Source: Amaranthus tricolor
Lineage: Eukaryota; Streptophyta; Magnoliopsida; Caryophyllales; Amaranthaceae
NCBI RefSeq assembly: GCF_026212465.1
Contig: NC_080055.1
Span: 13,903,783 to 13,967,782, forward strand
Direction: 5' to 3'
DNA length: 64,000 nt
Below the pieces are notes generated by a model, which saw only the letters and a program-made list of their open reading frames with translations, ran no database searches and was not told where the DNA came from. Below are positions 25,079-37,800 of the stretch, one piece after another. The position numbers and the translations under genes are program-made. How positions within the stretch are numbered: the stretch's first letter is position 1; each line of letters starts with the position of its first letter.

Positions 25079-28000
25079 TTTGCGGCATAAAGTAGCTCAA
25101 ACTTGGTTTGTTTTTCACGAAACTTGACAAACACCACTATTTGGTATATTTTGTTGTGTTTGAAGTGGTTAGAATTGTAAGTCATAGTCAGATACTAGAA
25201 ATTACGTGTTAAGTTGCGATTTTAAGGGTTTTTTAATCGTTTTTTTGCACTTTTGCGCATAAAGTAGATCAAACTTGGTTTGTTTTGCACGAAACTTGGC
25301 ACACAACAGTTATTTGCTATATATTATTGTGATTATGTTGTTAGATTTGTAAATCATAGTCATTACTAGAAATTACATGTTAAGTTGCGATTTTAAGGGT
25401 TTTTTTAAGCGTTTTTCTCACTTTTGCGCATAAAGTAGCTCAAAATTGGTTTGTTTTGCACGAAACATCGCACACAACACTATTTGGTATATATTATTGT
25501 GTTTGAAGTTGTTAGAATTGTAAATCATAGTCATATGCTAGATATTGCGTGTTAGGTTGCGATTTTAAGGGTTTTTTAAGCGTTTAGGGCACTTTTGCGC
25601 ATAAAGTAGCTCAAACTTGATTTGTTTTGAACGAAACATGGAACACAAACACTATTTGGTAGATATTATTGTGTTGAAGTGGTTAGAATTATAAATCATA
25701 GCTATATACTAGAAATTACGTGTTAAGTTGCGATTTTAGTTATTTTATTCGTTTTTGGCACTTTTGCGCCTAAAGTGGCTCAAAATTTGTTCGTCTTGCA
25801 CGAAATTTGGTAAATAGCACTATTTGGTATATTTTGTTGTGTTGAAGTGGTTAGAATTGTAAATCATAGTCATATACTTGAAATTACGTGTTAAGTTGCC
25901 GATTTTAAGGGTTTTTAAGCGTTTTTTGCACTATTGCGGCATAATGTAGCTCAAACATGTTTTGTTTTGCACGAAACACGGCACACATCCACTATTTGTT
26001 ATATATCATTGTGTTGAAGTTGTTAGAATTGTAAATCATAGTCATATGCTAGATATTACGTGTTAAGTTGCTATTTTAAGGGGTTTTTAAGCGTTTTTTT
26101 CACTTTTGCACATAAAATAGCTCAAACTTGGTTTGTTTTGCGCAAAACTTTGCACACAACACTATTTCGTATATATTATTGTGTTGAAGTAGCTATAATT
26201 GTAAATCATAGTTATATACTAGAAATTACGTGGTAAGTTGCGATTTTATGTGTTTTTATTCGTTTTTGCCACTTTTGCGCATAAAGTAGCTCAAACTTGG
26301 TTTGATTTTCACGAAACTTGACAAACACCACTATTTTGTATATTTTGTTGTGTTGAAGTGGTTAGAATTGTAAATCATAGTCAGACTACTAGAAATTACG
26401 TGTTAAGTTGCGATTTTAAGGGTTTTTTATTCGTTTTTTGCACTTTTGCGCATAAAGTAGATCAAACTTGGTTTGTTTTGCACGAAACTTGGCACACAAC
26501 AGTATTTGCTATATATTATTGTGATTAAGTTGTTAGATTTGTAAATCATAGTCATATACTAGAAATTACATGTTAAGTTGCGATTTTAAGGGTTTTTTAA
26601 GCGTTTTTTCTCACTTTTGCGCATAAAGTAGCTCAAAATTGGTTTGTTTTGCACGAAAACGTCGCACACAACACTATTTGGTATATATTATTGTGTTGAA
26701 GTTGTTAGAATTGTAAATCATAGTCCATATGCTAGATATTGCGTGTTAGGTTGCGATTTTAAGGGTTTTTAAGCGTTCAGGGCACTTTTGCGCATAAAGT
26801 AGCTCAAACTTGGTTTGTTTTGAACGAAACATGGAAACACAACACTATTTGGTAGATATTATATGTGTTGAAGTGGTTAGAATTATAAATCATAGCTATA
26901 TACTAGAAATTACGTTGTTAAGTTGCGATTTTAGTTATTTTATTCGTTTTTGGCACTTTTGCGCCTAAAGTGGCTCAAAATTTGTTCGTCTTGCACGAAA
27001 CTTGGTAAATAGCACTATTTGGTATATTTTGTTGTGTTGAAGTGGTTAGATTGTAAATCATAGTCATATACTTGAAATTACGTGTTAAGTTGCGATTTTA
27101 AGGGTTTGTTAAGCGTTTTTTGCACTATTGCGCATAATGTAGCTCAAACATGTTTTGTTTTGCACGAAACACGGCACATAACACTATTTGTTATATATCA
27201 TTGTGTTGAAGTTGTTAGAATTGTAAATCATAGTCATATGCTAGATATTACGTGTTAAGTTGCTATTTTAAGGGTTTTTAAGCGTTTTTTTCACTTTTGC
27301 ACATAAAGTAGCTCAAACTTGGTTTGTTTTGCGCAAAACTTTGCACACAACACTATTTCGTATATATTATTATGTTGAAGTAGCTATAATTGTAAATCAT
27401 AGTTATATACTAGAAATTACGTGGTAAGTTGCGATTTTATGTGTTTTTATTCGTTTTTGCCACTTTTGCGCATAAAGTAGCTCAAACTTGGTTTGATTTT
27501 CACGAAACTTGACAAACACCACTATTTTGTATATTTTGTTGTGTTGAAGTGGTTAGAATTGTAAATCATAGTCAGATACTAGAAATTACGTGTCGTGTTA
27601 AGTTGCGATTTTAAGGGTTTTTTATTCGTTTTTTGCACTTTTGCGCATAAAGTAGATCAAACTTGGTTTCTTTTGCACGAAACTTGGCACACAACAGTAT
27701 TTGCTATATATTATTGTGATTAAGTTGTTAGATTTGTAAATCATAGTCATATACTAGAAATTACATGTTAAGTTGCGATTTTAAGGGTTTTTTTAAGCGT
27801 TTTTCTCACTTTTGCGCAAAAAGTAGCTCAAACTTGGTTTGTTTTGCACGAAACATGGCACACAACACTATTTGGTATATATTATTGTGTTTTGTTATAA
27901 TTGTAAATCATAGTCATATGCTAGATATTACGTGTTAGGTTGCGATTTTAAGGGTTTTTAAGCGTTTAGGGCACTTTTGCACATAAAGTAGCTTAAACTT

Positions 28001-31000
28001 GGTTTGTTTTGAACGAAACATGGAACACAACACTATTTGGTATATATTATTGTGTTGAAGTGGTTAGAATTATAAATCATAGCTATATAGTAGAAATTAC
28101 GTGTTAAGTTGCGATTTTAGTTTTTTTATTCGTTTTTGGCACTTTTGCGCCTAAAGTGGCTCAAAATTTGTTTGTCTTGCACGAAACTTGGTAAATAGCA
28201 CTAATTGGTATACTTTGTTGTGTTGAAGTGGTTAGAATTGTAAATATTAGTCATATACTAGAAATTACGTGTTAAGTTGCGATTTTAAGGGTTTTTTAAG
28301 CGTTTTTTCACTATTGCGCATAAAGTAGCTCAAACATGCTTTGTTTTGCACGAAACACGGCACAGAACACTATTTGGTATATATCATTGTGTTGAAGTTG
28401 TTAGAATTGTAAATCATAGTCATATGCTAGATATTACGTGTTAAGTTGCTATTTTAAGGGTTTTTAAGCGTTTTTTTCACTTTTGCGCATAAAGTAGCTC
28501 AAACTTGGTTTGTTTTGCACGAAACTTCGCAAACAACACTATTTGGTATATTTTGTTGTGCTGAAGTGGTTAGAATTGTAATTCATAGTCATATACTAGA
28601 AATTACGTGTTGAGTTGCGATTTTAAGGGTTTTTTAAGCGTTTTTGGCACTTTTGCACATAAAGTAGCTCAAACTTGGTTTGTTTTGCGCAAAACTTTGC
28701 ACACAACACTATTTCATATATATTATTGTGTTGAAGTAGCTATAATTGTAAATCATAGTTATATACTAGAAATTACGTGGTAAGTTGCGATTTTATGGGT
28801 TTTTATTCGTTTTTGCCACTTTTGCGCATAAAGTAGCTCAAACTTGGTTTGTTTTTCAAGAAACTTGACAAACACCACTATTTGGTATATTTTGTTGTGT
28901 TGAAGTGGTTAGAATTGTAAATCATAGTCAGATACTGAAAATTACGTGTTAAGTTGCGATTTTAAGGGTTTTTTAAGCATGTTTTGCACTTTTGCGCATA
29001 AAGTAGATCAAACTTTGTTTGTTTTGGACGAAACTTGGCACACAACAGTATTTGCTATATATTATTGTGTTTAAGTTATTAGATTTGTAAATCATAGTCA
29101 TATACTAGAAATTACATGTTAAGTTGCGATTTTAAGGGTTTTTAACCGTTTTTCTCACTTTTGCGCATAAAGTAGCTCAAACTTGGTTTGTTTTGCATGA
29201 AACATGGCACACAACAGTGTTTGGTATATATTATTGTGTTGAAGTTGTTAGAATTGTAAATCATAGTCATATGCTAGATATTACGTGTTAGGTTGCGATT
29301 TTATGGGTTTTTTAAGCGTTTAGGGTACTTTTGCGCATAAAGTAGCTCAAACTTGGTTTGTTTTGAACGAAGCATGGAACTCAACACTATTTGGTATATA
29401 TTATTGTGTTGAAGTGGTTAGAATTATAAATCATAGCTATATACTAGAAATTACGTGTTAAGTTGCGATTTTAATTTTTTTATTCGTTTTTGGCACTTTT
29501 GCGCCTAAAGTGGCTCAAAATTTGTTTGTCTTGCACGAAACTTGGTAAATAGCACTATTTGGTATATTTTGTTGTGTTGATGTGGTTAGAATTGTAAATC
29601 ATAGTCATATACTAGAAATTACGTGTTAAGTTGCGATTTTAAGGGTTTTTTAAGCGTTTTTTCACTATTGCGCATAAAGTAGCTCAAACATGTTTTGTTT
29701 TGCACGAAACACGACACAGAACACTATTTGGTATATATCATTGTGTTGAAGTTGTTAGAATTGTAAATCATAGTCATATGCTAGATATTACGAGTTAAGT
29801 TGCTATTTTTAGAGTTTTTAAGCGTTTTTTTTCACTTTTGCGCATAAAGTAGCTCAAACTTGGTTTGTTTTGCACGAAACTTCGCAAACAACACTATTGT
29901 GTATATTTTGTTGTACTGAAGTGGTTAGAATTGTAATTCATAGTCATATACTAGAAATTACGTGTTGAGTTGCGATTTGAAGGGTTTTTTTAAGCGTTTT
30001 ATGCACTTTTGCACATAAAGTAGCTCAAACTTGGTTTGTTTTGCGCAAAACTTTGCACACAACACTATTTCCTATATATTATTGTGTTGAAGTAGCTTAA
30101 TTGTAAATCTTAGTTATATACTAGAAATTACGTGGTAAGTTGCGATTTTATGTGTTTTTATTCGTTTTTACCACTTTTGCGCATAAAGTAGCTCAAACTT
30201 GGTTTGTTTTTCACGAAACTTGACAAACACCACTATTTGGTATATTTTGTTGTGTTGAAGTGGTTAGAATTTTAAATCATAGTCAGATACTAGAAAGTAG
30301 GTGTTAAGTTGCGATTTTAAGGGTTTTTTATTCGTTTTTTGCACTTTTGCGCATAAAGTAGATTCAACTTGGTTTGTTTTGCACGAAACTTGGCACACAA
30401 CAGTATTTGCTATATATTATTGTGATTAAGTTGTTAGATTTGTAAATCATAGTCATATACTAGAAATTACATGTTAAGTTGCGATTTTAAGGGTTTTTTT
30501 AAGCGTTTTTCTCACTTTTGCGCATAAAGTAGCTCAAACATGGTTTGTTTTGCACGAAACATGGCACACAACACTATTTGGTATATATTATTGTGTGTTG
30601 TTATAATTGTAAATCATAGTCATATGCTAGATATTACGTGTTAGGTTGCGATTTTAAGGGTTTTTAAGCGTTTAGGGCACTTTTGCGCATAAAGTAGCTC
30701 AAACTTGGTTTGTTTTGAACGAAACATGGAACACAACAGTATTTGGTATATATTATTGTGTTGAAGTGGTTACAATTATAAATCATAGCTATATACTAGA
30801 AATTACGTGTTAAGTTGCGATTTTAGTTTTTTTATTCGTTTTTGGCACTTTTGCGCCTAAAGTGGCTCAAAATTTGTTTGTCTTGCACGAAACTTGGTAA
30901 ATAGCACTATTTGGTATACTTTGTTGTGTTGAAGTGGTTAGAATTGTAAATCTTAGTCATATACTAGAAATTACGTGTTAAGTTGCGATTTTAAGGGTTT

Positions 31001-31018
31001 TTTAAGCGCTTTTTCACT
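25079..31018 (+). repeat. Segmental duplication 2, second copy (~5.94 kb)
   Basis: Follows the first copy directly. At the junction (about 25,060-25,100) 'aagcgctttttcac', which belongs to a B5 monomer, continues as 'ttttgcggcataaagtagc' and then as B8, so the unit from 24458 to 25311 is only 5 monomers (854 bp). The intact B5 counterpart of the left side is at about 30,998-31,018. From about 27,050 onward this copy is free of the indel excess seen upstream. Confidence 0.85.
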
Positions 31019-32093
31019 ATTGCGCATAAAGTAGCTCAAACATGTTTTGTTTTGCACGAAACACGGCACAGAACACTATTTGGTATATATCATTGTGTTG
31101 AAGTTGTTAGAATTTTAAATCATAGTCATATGCTAGATATTACGTGTTAAGTTGCTATTTTAAGGGTTTGTAAGCGTTTTTTTCACTTTTGCGCATAAAG
31201 TAGCTCAAACTTGGTTTGTTTTGCACGAAACTTCGCAAACAACACTATTTGGTATATTTTGTTGTGCTGAATTGGTTAGAATTGTAATTCCTAGTCATAT
31301 ACTAGAAATTACGTGTTGAGTTGCGATTTTAAGGGTTTTTTAAGCGTTTTGGCACTTTTGCACATAAAGTAGCTCAAACTTGGTTTGTTTTGCGCAAAAC
31401 TTTGCACACAAAATTATTTGGTATATATTATTGTGTTGAAGTGGTTAGAATTATAAATCATAGCTATATACTAGAAATTACGTGTTAAGTTGCGATTTTA
31501 GTTTTTTTATTCGTTTTTGGCACTTTTGCGCCTAAAGTGGCTCAAAATTTGTTTGTCTTGCACGAAACTTGGTAAATAGCACTATTTGGTATATTTTGTT
31601 GTGCTGAAGTGGTTAGAATTGTAATTCATAGTCATATAGTAGAAATTACGTGTTGAGTTGCGATTTTAAGGGTTTTTTAAGCGTTTTTGGCACTTTTGCA
31701 CATAAAGTAGCTCAAACTTGGTTTGTTTTGCGCAAAACTTTGCACACAACACTATTTCGTATATATTATTGTGTTGAAGTAGCTATAATTGTAAATCATA
31801 GTTATATACTAGAAATTACGTGGTAAGTTGCGATTCTATGTGTTTTTATTCGTTTTTGCCACTTTTGCGCATAAAGTAGCTCAAACTTGGTTTGTTTTTC
31901 ACGAAACTTGACAAACACCACTATTTGGTATATTTTGTTGTGTTGAAGTGGTTAGAATTGTAAATCATAGTCAGATACTAGAAATTACGTGTTAAGTTGC
32001 GATTTTAAGGGTTTTTTTAATCGTTTTTTGCACTTTTGCGCATAAAGTAGATCAAACTTGGTTTGTTTTGCACGAAACTTGGCACACAACAGT
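30405..32093 (+). repeat. 10-monomer variant unit of block B with two hybrid monomers
   Basis: Spacing 1689 bp, about 10 monomers. Near 31,410 a B7-type left half (gcgcaaaactttgcacaca) is joined to a B3-type right half (atttggtatatatt ... gaattataaatcatagc). Near 31,590 a B4 left half (ggtaaatagcactatttgg) is joined to a B6 right half (gtgctgaag, taattcatag). Both joins fall in the conserved 'acactatttggtat' part, and together they add two monomers. Confidence 0.85.
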
Positions 32094-34802
32094 ATTTGCT
32101 ATATATTATTGTGATTAAGTTGTTAGATTTGTAAATCATAGTCATATACTAGAAATTACATGTTAAGTTGCGATTTTAAGGGTTTTTTTAAGCATTTTTC
32201 TCACTTTTGCGCATAAAGTAGCTCAAAATTGGTTTGTTTTGCACGAAACATCGCACACAACACTATTTGGTATATATTATTGTGTTGAAGTTGTTAGAAT
32301 TGTAAATCATAGTCATATGCTAGATATTACGTGTTAAGTCGCGATTTTAAGGGTTTTTAAGCGTTTAGGGCACTTTTGCGCATAAAGTAGCTCATACTTG
32401 GTTTGTTTTGAACGAAACATGGAACACAACACTATTTGGTATATATTATTGTGTTGAAGTGGTTAGAATTATAAATCATAGCTATATACTAGAAATTACG
32501 TGTTAAGTTGCGATTTTAGTTTTTTTATTCGTTTTTGGCACTTTTGCGCCTAAAGTGGCTCAAAATTTGTTTGTCTTGCACGAAACTTGGTAAATAGCAC
32601 TATTTGGTATATTTTGTTGTGTTGAAGTGGTTAGAATTGTAAATCATAGTCATATATTTGAAATTACGTGTTAAGTTGCGATTTTAAGGGTTTTTTAAGC
32701 GTTTTTTGCACTATTGCGCATAAAGTAGCTCAAACATGTTTTGTTTTGCACGAAACACGGCACAGAACACTATTTGTTATATATCATTGTGTTGAAGTTG
32801 TTAGAATTGTAAATCATAGTCATATTCTAGATATTACGTGTTAAGTTGCTATTTTAAGGGTTTTAAGCGTTTTTTTTCACTTTTGCGCATAAAGTAGCTT
32901 AAACTTGGCTTGTTTTACACGAAACTTCGCAAACAACACTATTTGGTATATTTTGTTGTGCTGAAGTGGTTAGAATTGTAATTCATAGTCATATACTAGA
33001 AATTACGTGTTGAGTTGCGATTTTAAGGGTTTTTTTAAGCGTTTTTGGCACTTTTGCACATAAAGTAGCTCAAACTTGGTTTGTTTTGCGCAAAACTTTG
33101 CACACAACACTATTTCGTATATATTATTGTGTTGAAGTAGCTATAATTGTAAATCATAGTTATATACTAGAAATTACGTGGTAAGTTGCGATTTTATGTG
33201 TTTTTATTCGTTTTTGCCACTTTTGCGCATAAAGTAGCTCAAACTTGGTTTGATTTTCACGAAACTTGACAAACACCACAATTTGGTATATTTTGTTGTG
33301 TTGAAGTGGTTAGAATTGTAAATCATAGTCAGATACTAGAAATTACGTGTTAAGTTGCGATTTTAAGGGTTTTTTTAATCGTTTTTTGCACTTTTGCGCA
33401 TAAAGTAGATCAAACTTGGTTTGTTTTGCACGAAACTTGGCACACAACAGTATTTGCTATATATTATTGTGATTAAGTTGTTAGATTTGTAAATCATAGT
33501 CATACACTAGAAATTACATGTTAAGTTGCGATTTTAATGGTTTTTTTAAGCGCTTTTCTCACTTTTGCGCATAAAGTAGCTCAAACTTGGTTTGTTTTGC
33601 ACGAAACATGGCACACAACACTATTTGGTATATATTATTGTGGGTTGTTATAATTGTAAATCATAGTCATATGCTAGATATTACGTGTTAGGTTCCGATT
33701 TTAAGGGTTTTTAAGCGTTTAGGGCACTTTTGCGCATAAAGTAGCTCAAACTTGGTTTGTTTTGAACGAAACATGGAACACAACACTATTTGGTATATAT
33801 TATTGTGTTGAAGTGGTTAGAATTATAAATCATAGCTATATACTAGAAATTACGTGTTAACTTGCGATTTTAGTTTTTTTATTCGTTTTTGGCACTTTTG
33901 CGCCTAAAGTGGCTCAAAATTTGTTTGTCTTTCACGAAACTTGGTAAATAGCACTATTTGGTATACTTTGTTGTGTTGAAGTGGTTAGAATTGTAAATCT
34001 TAGTCATATACTAGAAATTACGTGTTAACTTTCGATTTTAAGGGTTTTTTAAGCGTTTTTTCACTATTGCGCATAAAGTAGCTCAAACATGTTTTATTTT
34101 GCACGAAACACGGCACAGAACACTATTTGGTATATATCATTGTGTTGAAGTTGTTAGAATTGTAAATCATAGTCATATGCTAGATATTACGTGTTAAGTT
34201 GCTATTTTAAGGGTTTTTAAGCGTTTTTTTTCACTTTTGCGCATAAAGTAGCTCAAACTTGGTTTGTTTTGCACGAAACTTCGCAAACAACACTATTGTG
34301 TATATTTTGTTGTACTGAAGTGGTTAGAATTGTAATTCATAGTCATATACTAGAAATTACGTGTTGAGTTGCGATTTGAAGGGTTTTTTAAGCGTTTTTG
34401 GCACTTTTGCACATAAAGTAGCTCAAACTTGGTTTGTTTTGCGCAAAACTTTGCACACAACACTATTTCGTATATATTATTGTGTTGAAGTAGCTTAATT
34501 GTAAATCATAGTTATATACTAGAAATTACGTGGTAAGTTGCGATTTTATGTGCTTTTATTCGTTTTTGCCACTTTTGCGCATAAAGTAGCTCAAACTTGG
34601 TTTGTTTTTCACGAAACTTGACAAACACCACTATTTGGTATATTTTGTTGTGTTGAAGTGGTTAGAATTGTAAATCATAGTCAGATACTAGAAATTACGT
34701 GTTAAGTTGCGATTTTAAGGGTTTTTTATTCGTTTTTTGCACTTTTGCGCATAAAGTAGATCAAACTTGGTTTGTTTTGCACGAAACTTGGCACACAACA
34801 GT
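32094..34802 (+). repeat. Two 8-monomer units between the disturbed zone and the 2.7-kb superrepeat
   Basis: Spacings 1358 and 1351. The first carries 'agtcatattctag' and a 'catcgcacac' B2 monomer like the units near 14.9-15.0 kb. The second carries 'gtgggttgttata' and 'taggttccg'. Both lack the 'gctggatatt' and 'gtgtcgaag' variants fixed in the next block. Confidence 0.8.
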
Positions 34803-37800
34803 ATTTGCTATATATTATTGTGATTAAGTTGTTAGATTTGTAAATCATAGTCATATACTAGAAATTACATGTTAAGTTGCGATTTTAAGGGTATTTTAAG
34901 CGTTTTTCTCACTTTTGCGCAAAAAGTAGCTCAAACTTGGTTTGTTTTGCACGAAACATGGCACACAACACTATTTGGTATATATTATTGTGTGTTGTTA
35001 TAATTGTAAATCATAGTCATATGCTGGATATTACGTGTTAGGTTGCGATTTTAAGGGTTTTTAAGCGTTTAGGGCACTTTTGCGCATAAAGTAGCTCAAA
35101 CTTGGTTTGTTTTGAACGAAACATGGAACACAACACTATTTGGTATATATTATTGTGTTGAAGTGGTTACAATTATAAATCATAGCTATATACTAGAAAT
35201 TACGTGTTAAGTTGCGATTTTAGTTTTTTTATTCGTTTTTGGCACTTTTGCGCCTAAAGTGGCTCAAAATTTGTTTGTCTTGCACGAAACTTGGTAAATA
35301 GCACTATTTGGTATACTTTGTTGTGTTGAAGTGGTTAGAATTGTAAATCTTAGTCATATACTAGAAATTACGTGTTAAGTTGCGATTTTAAGGGTTTTTT
35401 AAGCGTTTTTTCACTATTGCGCATAAAGTAGCTCAAACATGTTTTGTTTTGCACGAAACACGGCACAGAACACTATTTGGTATATATTATTGTGTCGAAG
35501 TTGTTAGAATTATAAATCATAGTCATATGCTAGATATTACGTGTTAAGTTGCTATTTTAAGGGTTTTTAAGCGTTTTTTTCACTTTTGCGCATAAAGTAG
35601 CTCAAACTTGGTTTGTTTTGCACGAAACTTCGCAAACAACACTATTGTGTATATTTTGTTGTACTGAAGTGGTTAGAATTGTAATTCATAGTCATATACT
35701 AGAAATTACGTGTTGAGTTGCGATTTGAAGGGTTTTTTAAGCGTTTTTGGCACTTTTGCACATAAAGTAGCTCAAACTTGGTTTGTTTTGCGCAAAACTT
35801 TGCACACAACACTATTTCGTATATATTATTGTGTTGAAGTAGCTTAATTGTAAATCATAGTTATATACTAGAAATTACGTGGTAAGTTGCGATTTTATGT
35901 GTTTTTATTCGTTTTTGCCACTTTTGCGCATAAAGTAGCTCAAACTTGGTTTGTTTTTCACGAAACTTGACAAACACCACTATTTGGTATATTTTGTTGT
36001 GTTGAAGTGGTTAGAATTGTAAATCATAGTCAGATACTAGAAATTACGTGTTAAGTTGCGATTTTAAGGGTTTTTTATTCGTTTTTTGCACTTTTGCGCA
36101 TAAAGTAGATCAAACTTGGTTTGTTTTGCACGAAACTTGGCACCCAACAGTATTTGCTATATATTATTGTGATTAAGTTGTTAGATTTGTAAATCATAGT
36201 CATATACTAGAAATTACATGTTAAGTTGCGATTTTAAGGGTTTTTTAAGCGTTTTTCTCACTTTTGCGCAAAAAGTAGCTCAAACTTGGTTTGTTTTGCA
36301 CGAAACATGGCACACAACACTATTTGGTATATATTATTGTGTGTTGTTATAATTGTAAATCATAGTCATATGCTGGATATTACGTGTTAGGTTGCGATTT
36401 TAAGGGTTTTTAAGCGTTTAGGGCACTTTTGCGCATAAAGTAGCTCAAACTTGGTTTGTTTTGAACGAAACATGGAACACAACACTATTTGGTATATATT
36501 ATTGTGTTGAAGTGGTTACAATTATAAATCATAGCTATATACTAGAAATTACGTGTTAAGTTGCGATTTTAGTTTTTTTATTCGTTTTTGGCACTTTTGC
36601 GCCTAAAGTGGCTCAAAATTTGTTTGTCTTGCACGAAACTTGGTAAATAGCACTATTTGGTATACTTTGTTGTGTTGAAGTGGTTAGAATTGTAAATCTT
36701 AGTCATATACTAGAAATTACGTGTTAAGTTGCGATTTTAAGGGTTTTTTAAGCGTTTTTTCACTATTGCGCATAAAGTAGCTCAAACATGTTTTGTTTTG
36801 CACGAAACACGGCACAGAACACTATTTGGTATATATTATTGTGTCGAAGTTGTTAGAATTATAAATCATAGTCATATGCTAGATATTACGTGTTAAGTTG
36901 CTATTTTAAGGGTTTTTAAGCGTTTTTTTCACTTTTGCGCATAAAGTAGCTCAAACTTGGTTTGTTTTGCACGAAACTTCGCAAACAACACTATTGTGTA
37001 TATTTTGTTGTACTGAAGTGGTTAGAATTGTAATTCATAGTCATATACTAAAAATTACGTGTTGAGTTGCGATTTGAAGGGTTTTTTTAAGCGTTTTTGG
37101 CACTTTTGCACATAAAGTAGCTCAAACTTGGTTTGTTTTGCGCAAAACTTTGCACACAACACTATTTCGTATATATTATTGTGTTGAAGTAGCTTAATTG
37201 TAAATCATAGTTATATACTAGAAATTACGTGGTAAGTTGCGATTTTATGTGTTTTTATTCGTTTTTGCCACTTTTGCGCATAAAGTAGCTCAAACTTGGT
37301 TTGTTTTTCACGAAACTTGACAAACACCACTATTTGGTATATTTTGTTGTGTTGAAGTGGTTAGAATTGTAAATCATAGTCAGATACTAGAAATTACGTG
37401 TTAAGTTGCGATTTTAAGGGTTTTTTATTCGTTTTTTGCACTTTTGCGCATAAAGTAGATCAAACTTGGTTTGTTTTGCACGAAACTTGGCACACAACAG
37501 TATTTGCTATATATTATTGTGATTAAGTTGTTAGATTTGTAAATCATAGTCATATACTAGAAATTACATGTTAAGTTGCGATTTTAAGGGTATTTTAAGC
37601 GTTTTTCTCACTTTTGCGCAAAAAGTAGCTCAAACTTGGTTTGTTTTGCACGAAACATGGCACACAACACTATTTGGTATATATTATTGTGTGTTGTTAT
37701 AATTGTAAATCATAGTCATATGCTGGATATTACGTGTTAGGTTGCGATTTTAAGGGTTTTTAAGCGTTTAGGGCACTTTTGCGCATAAAGTAGCTCAAAC

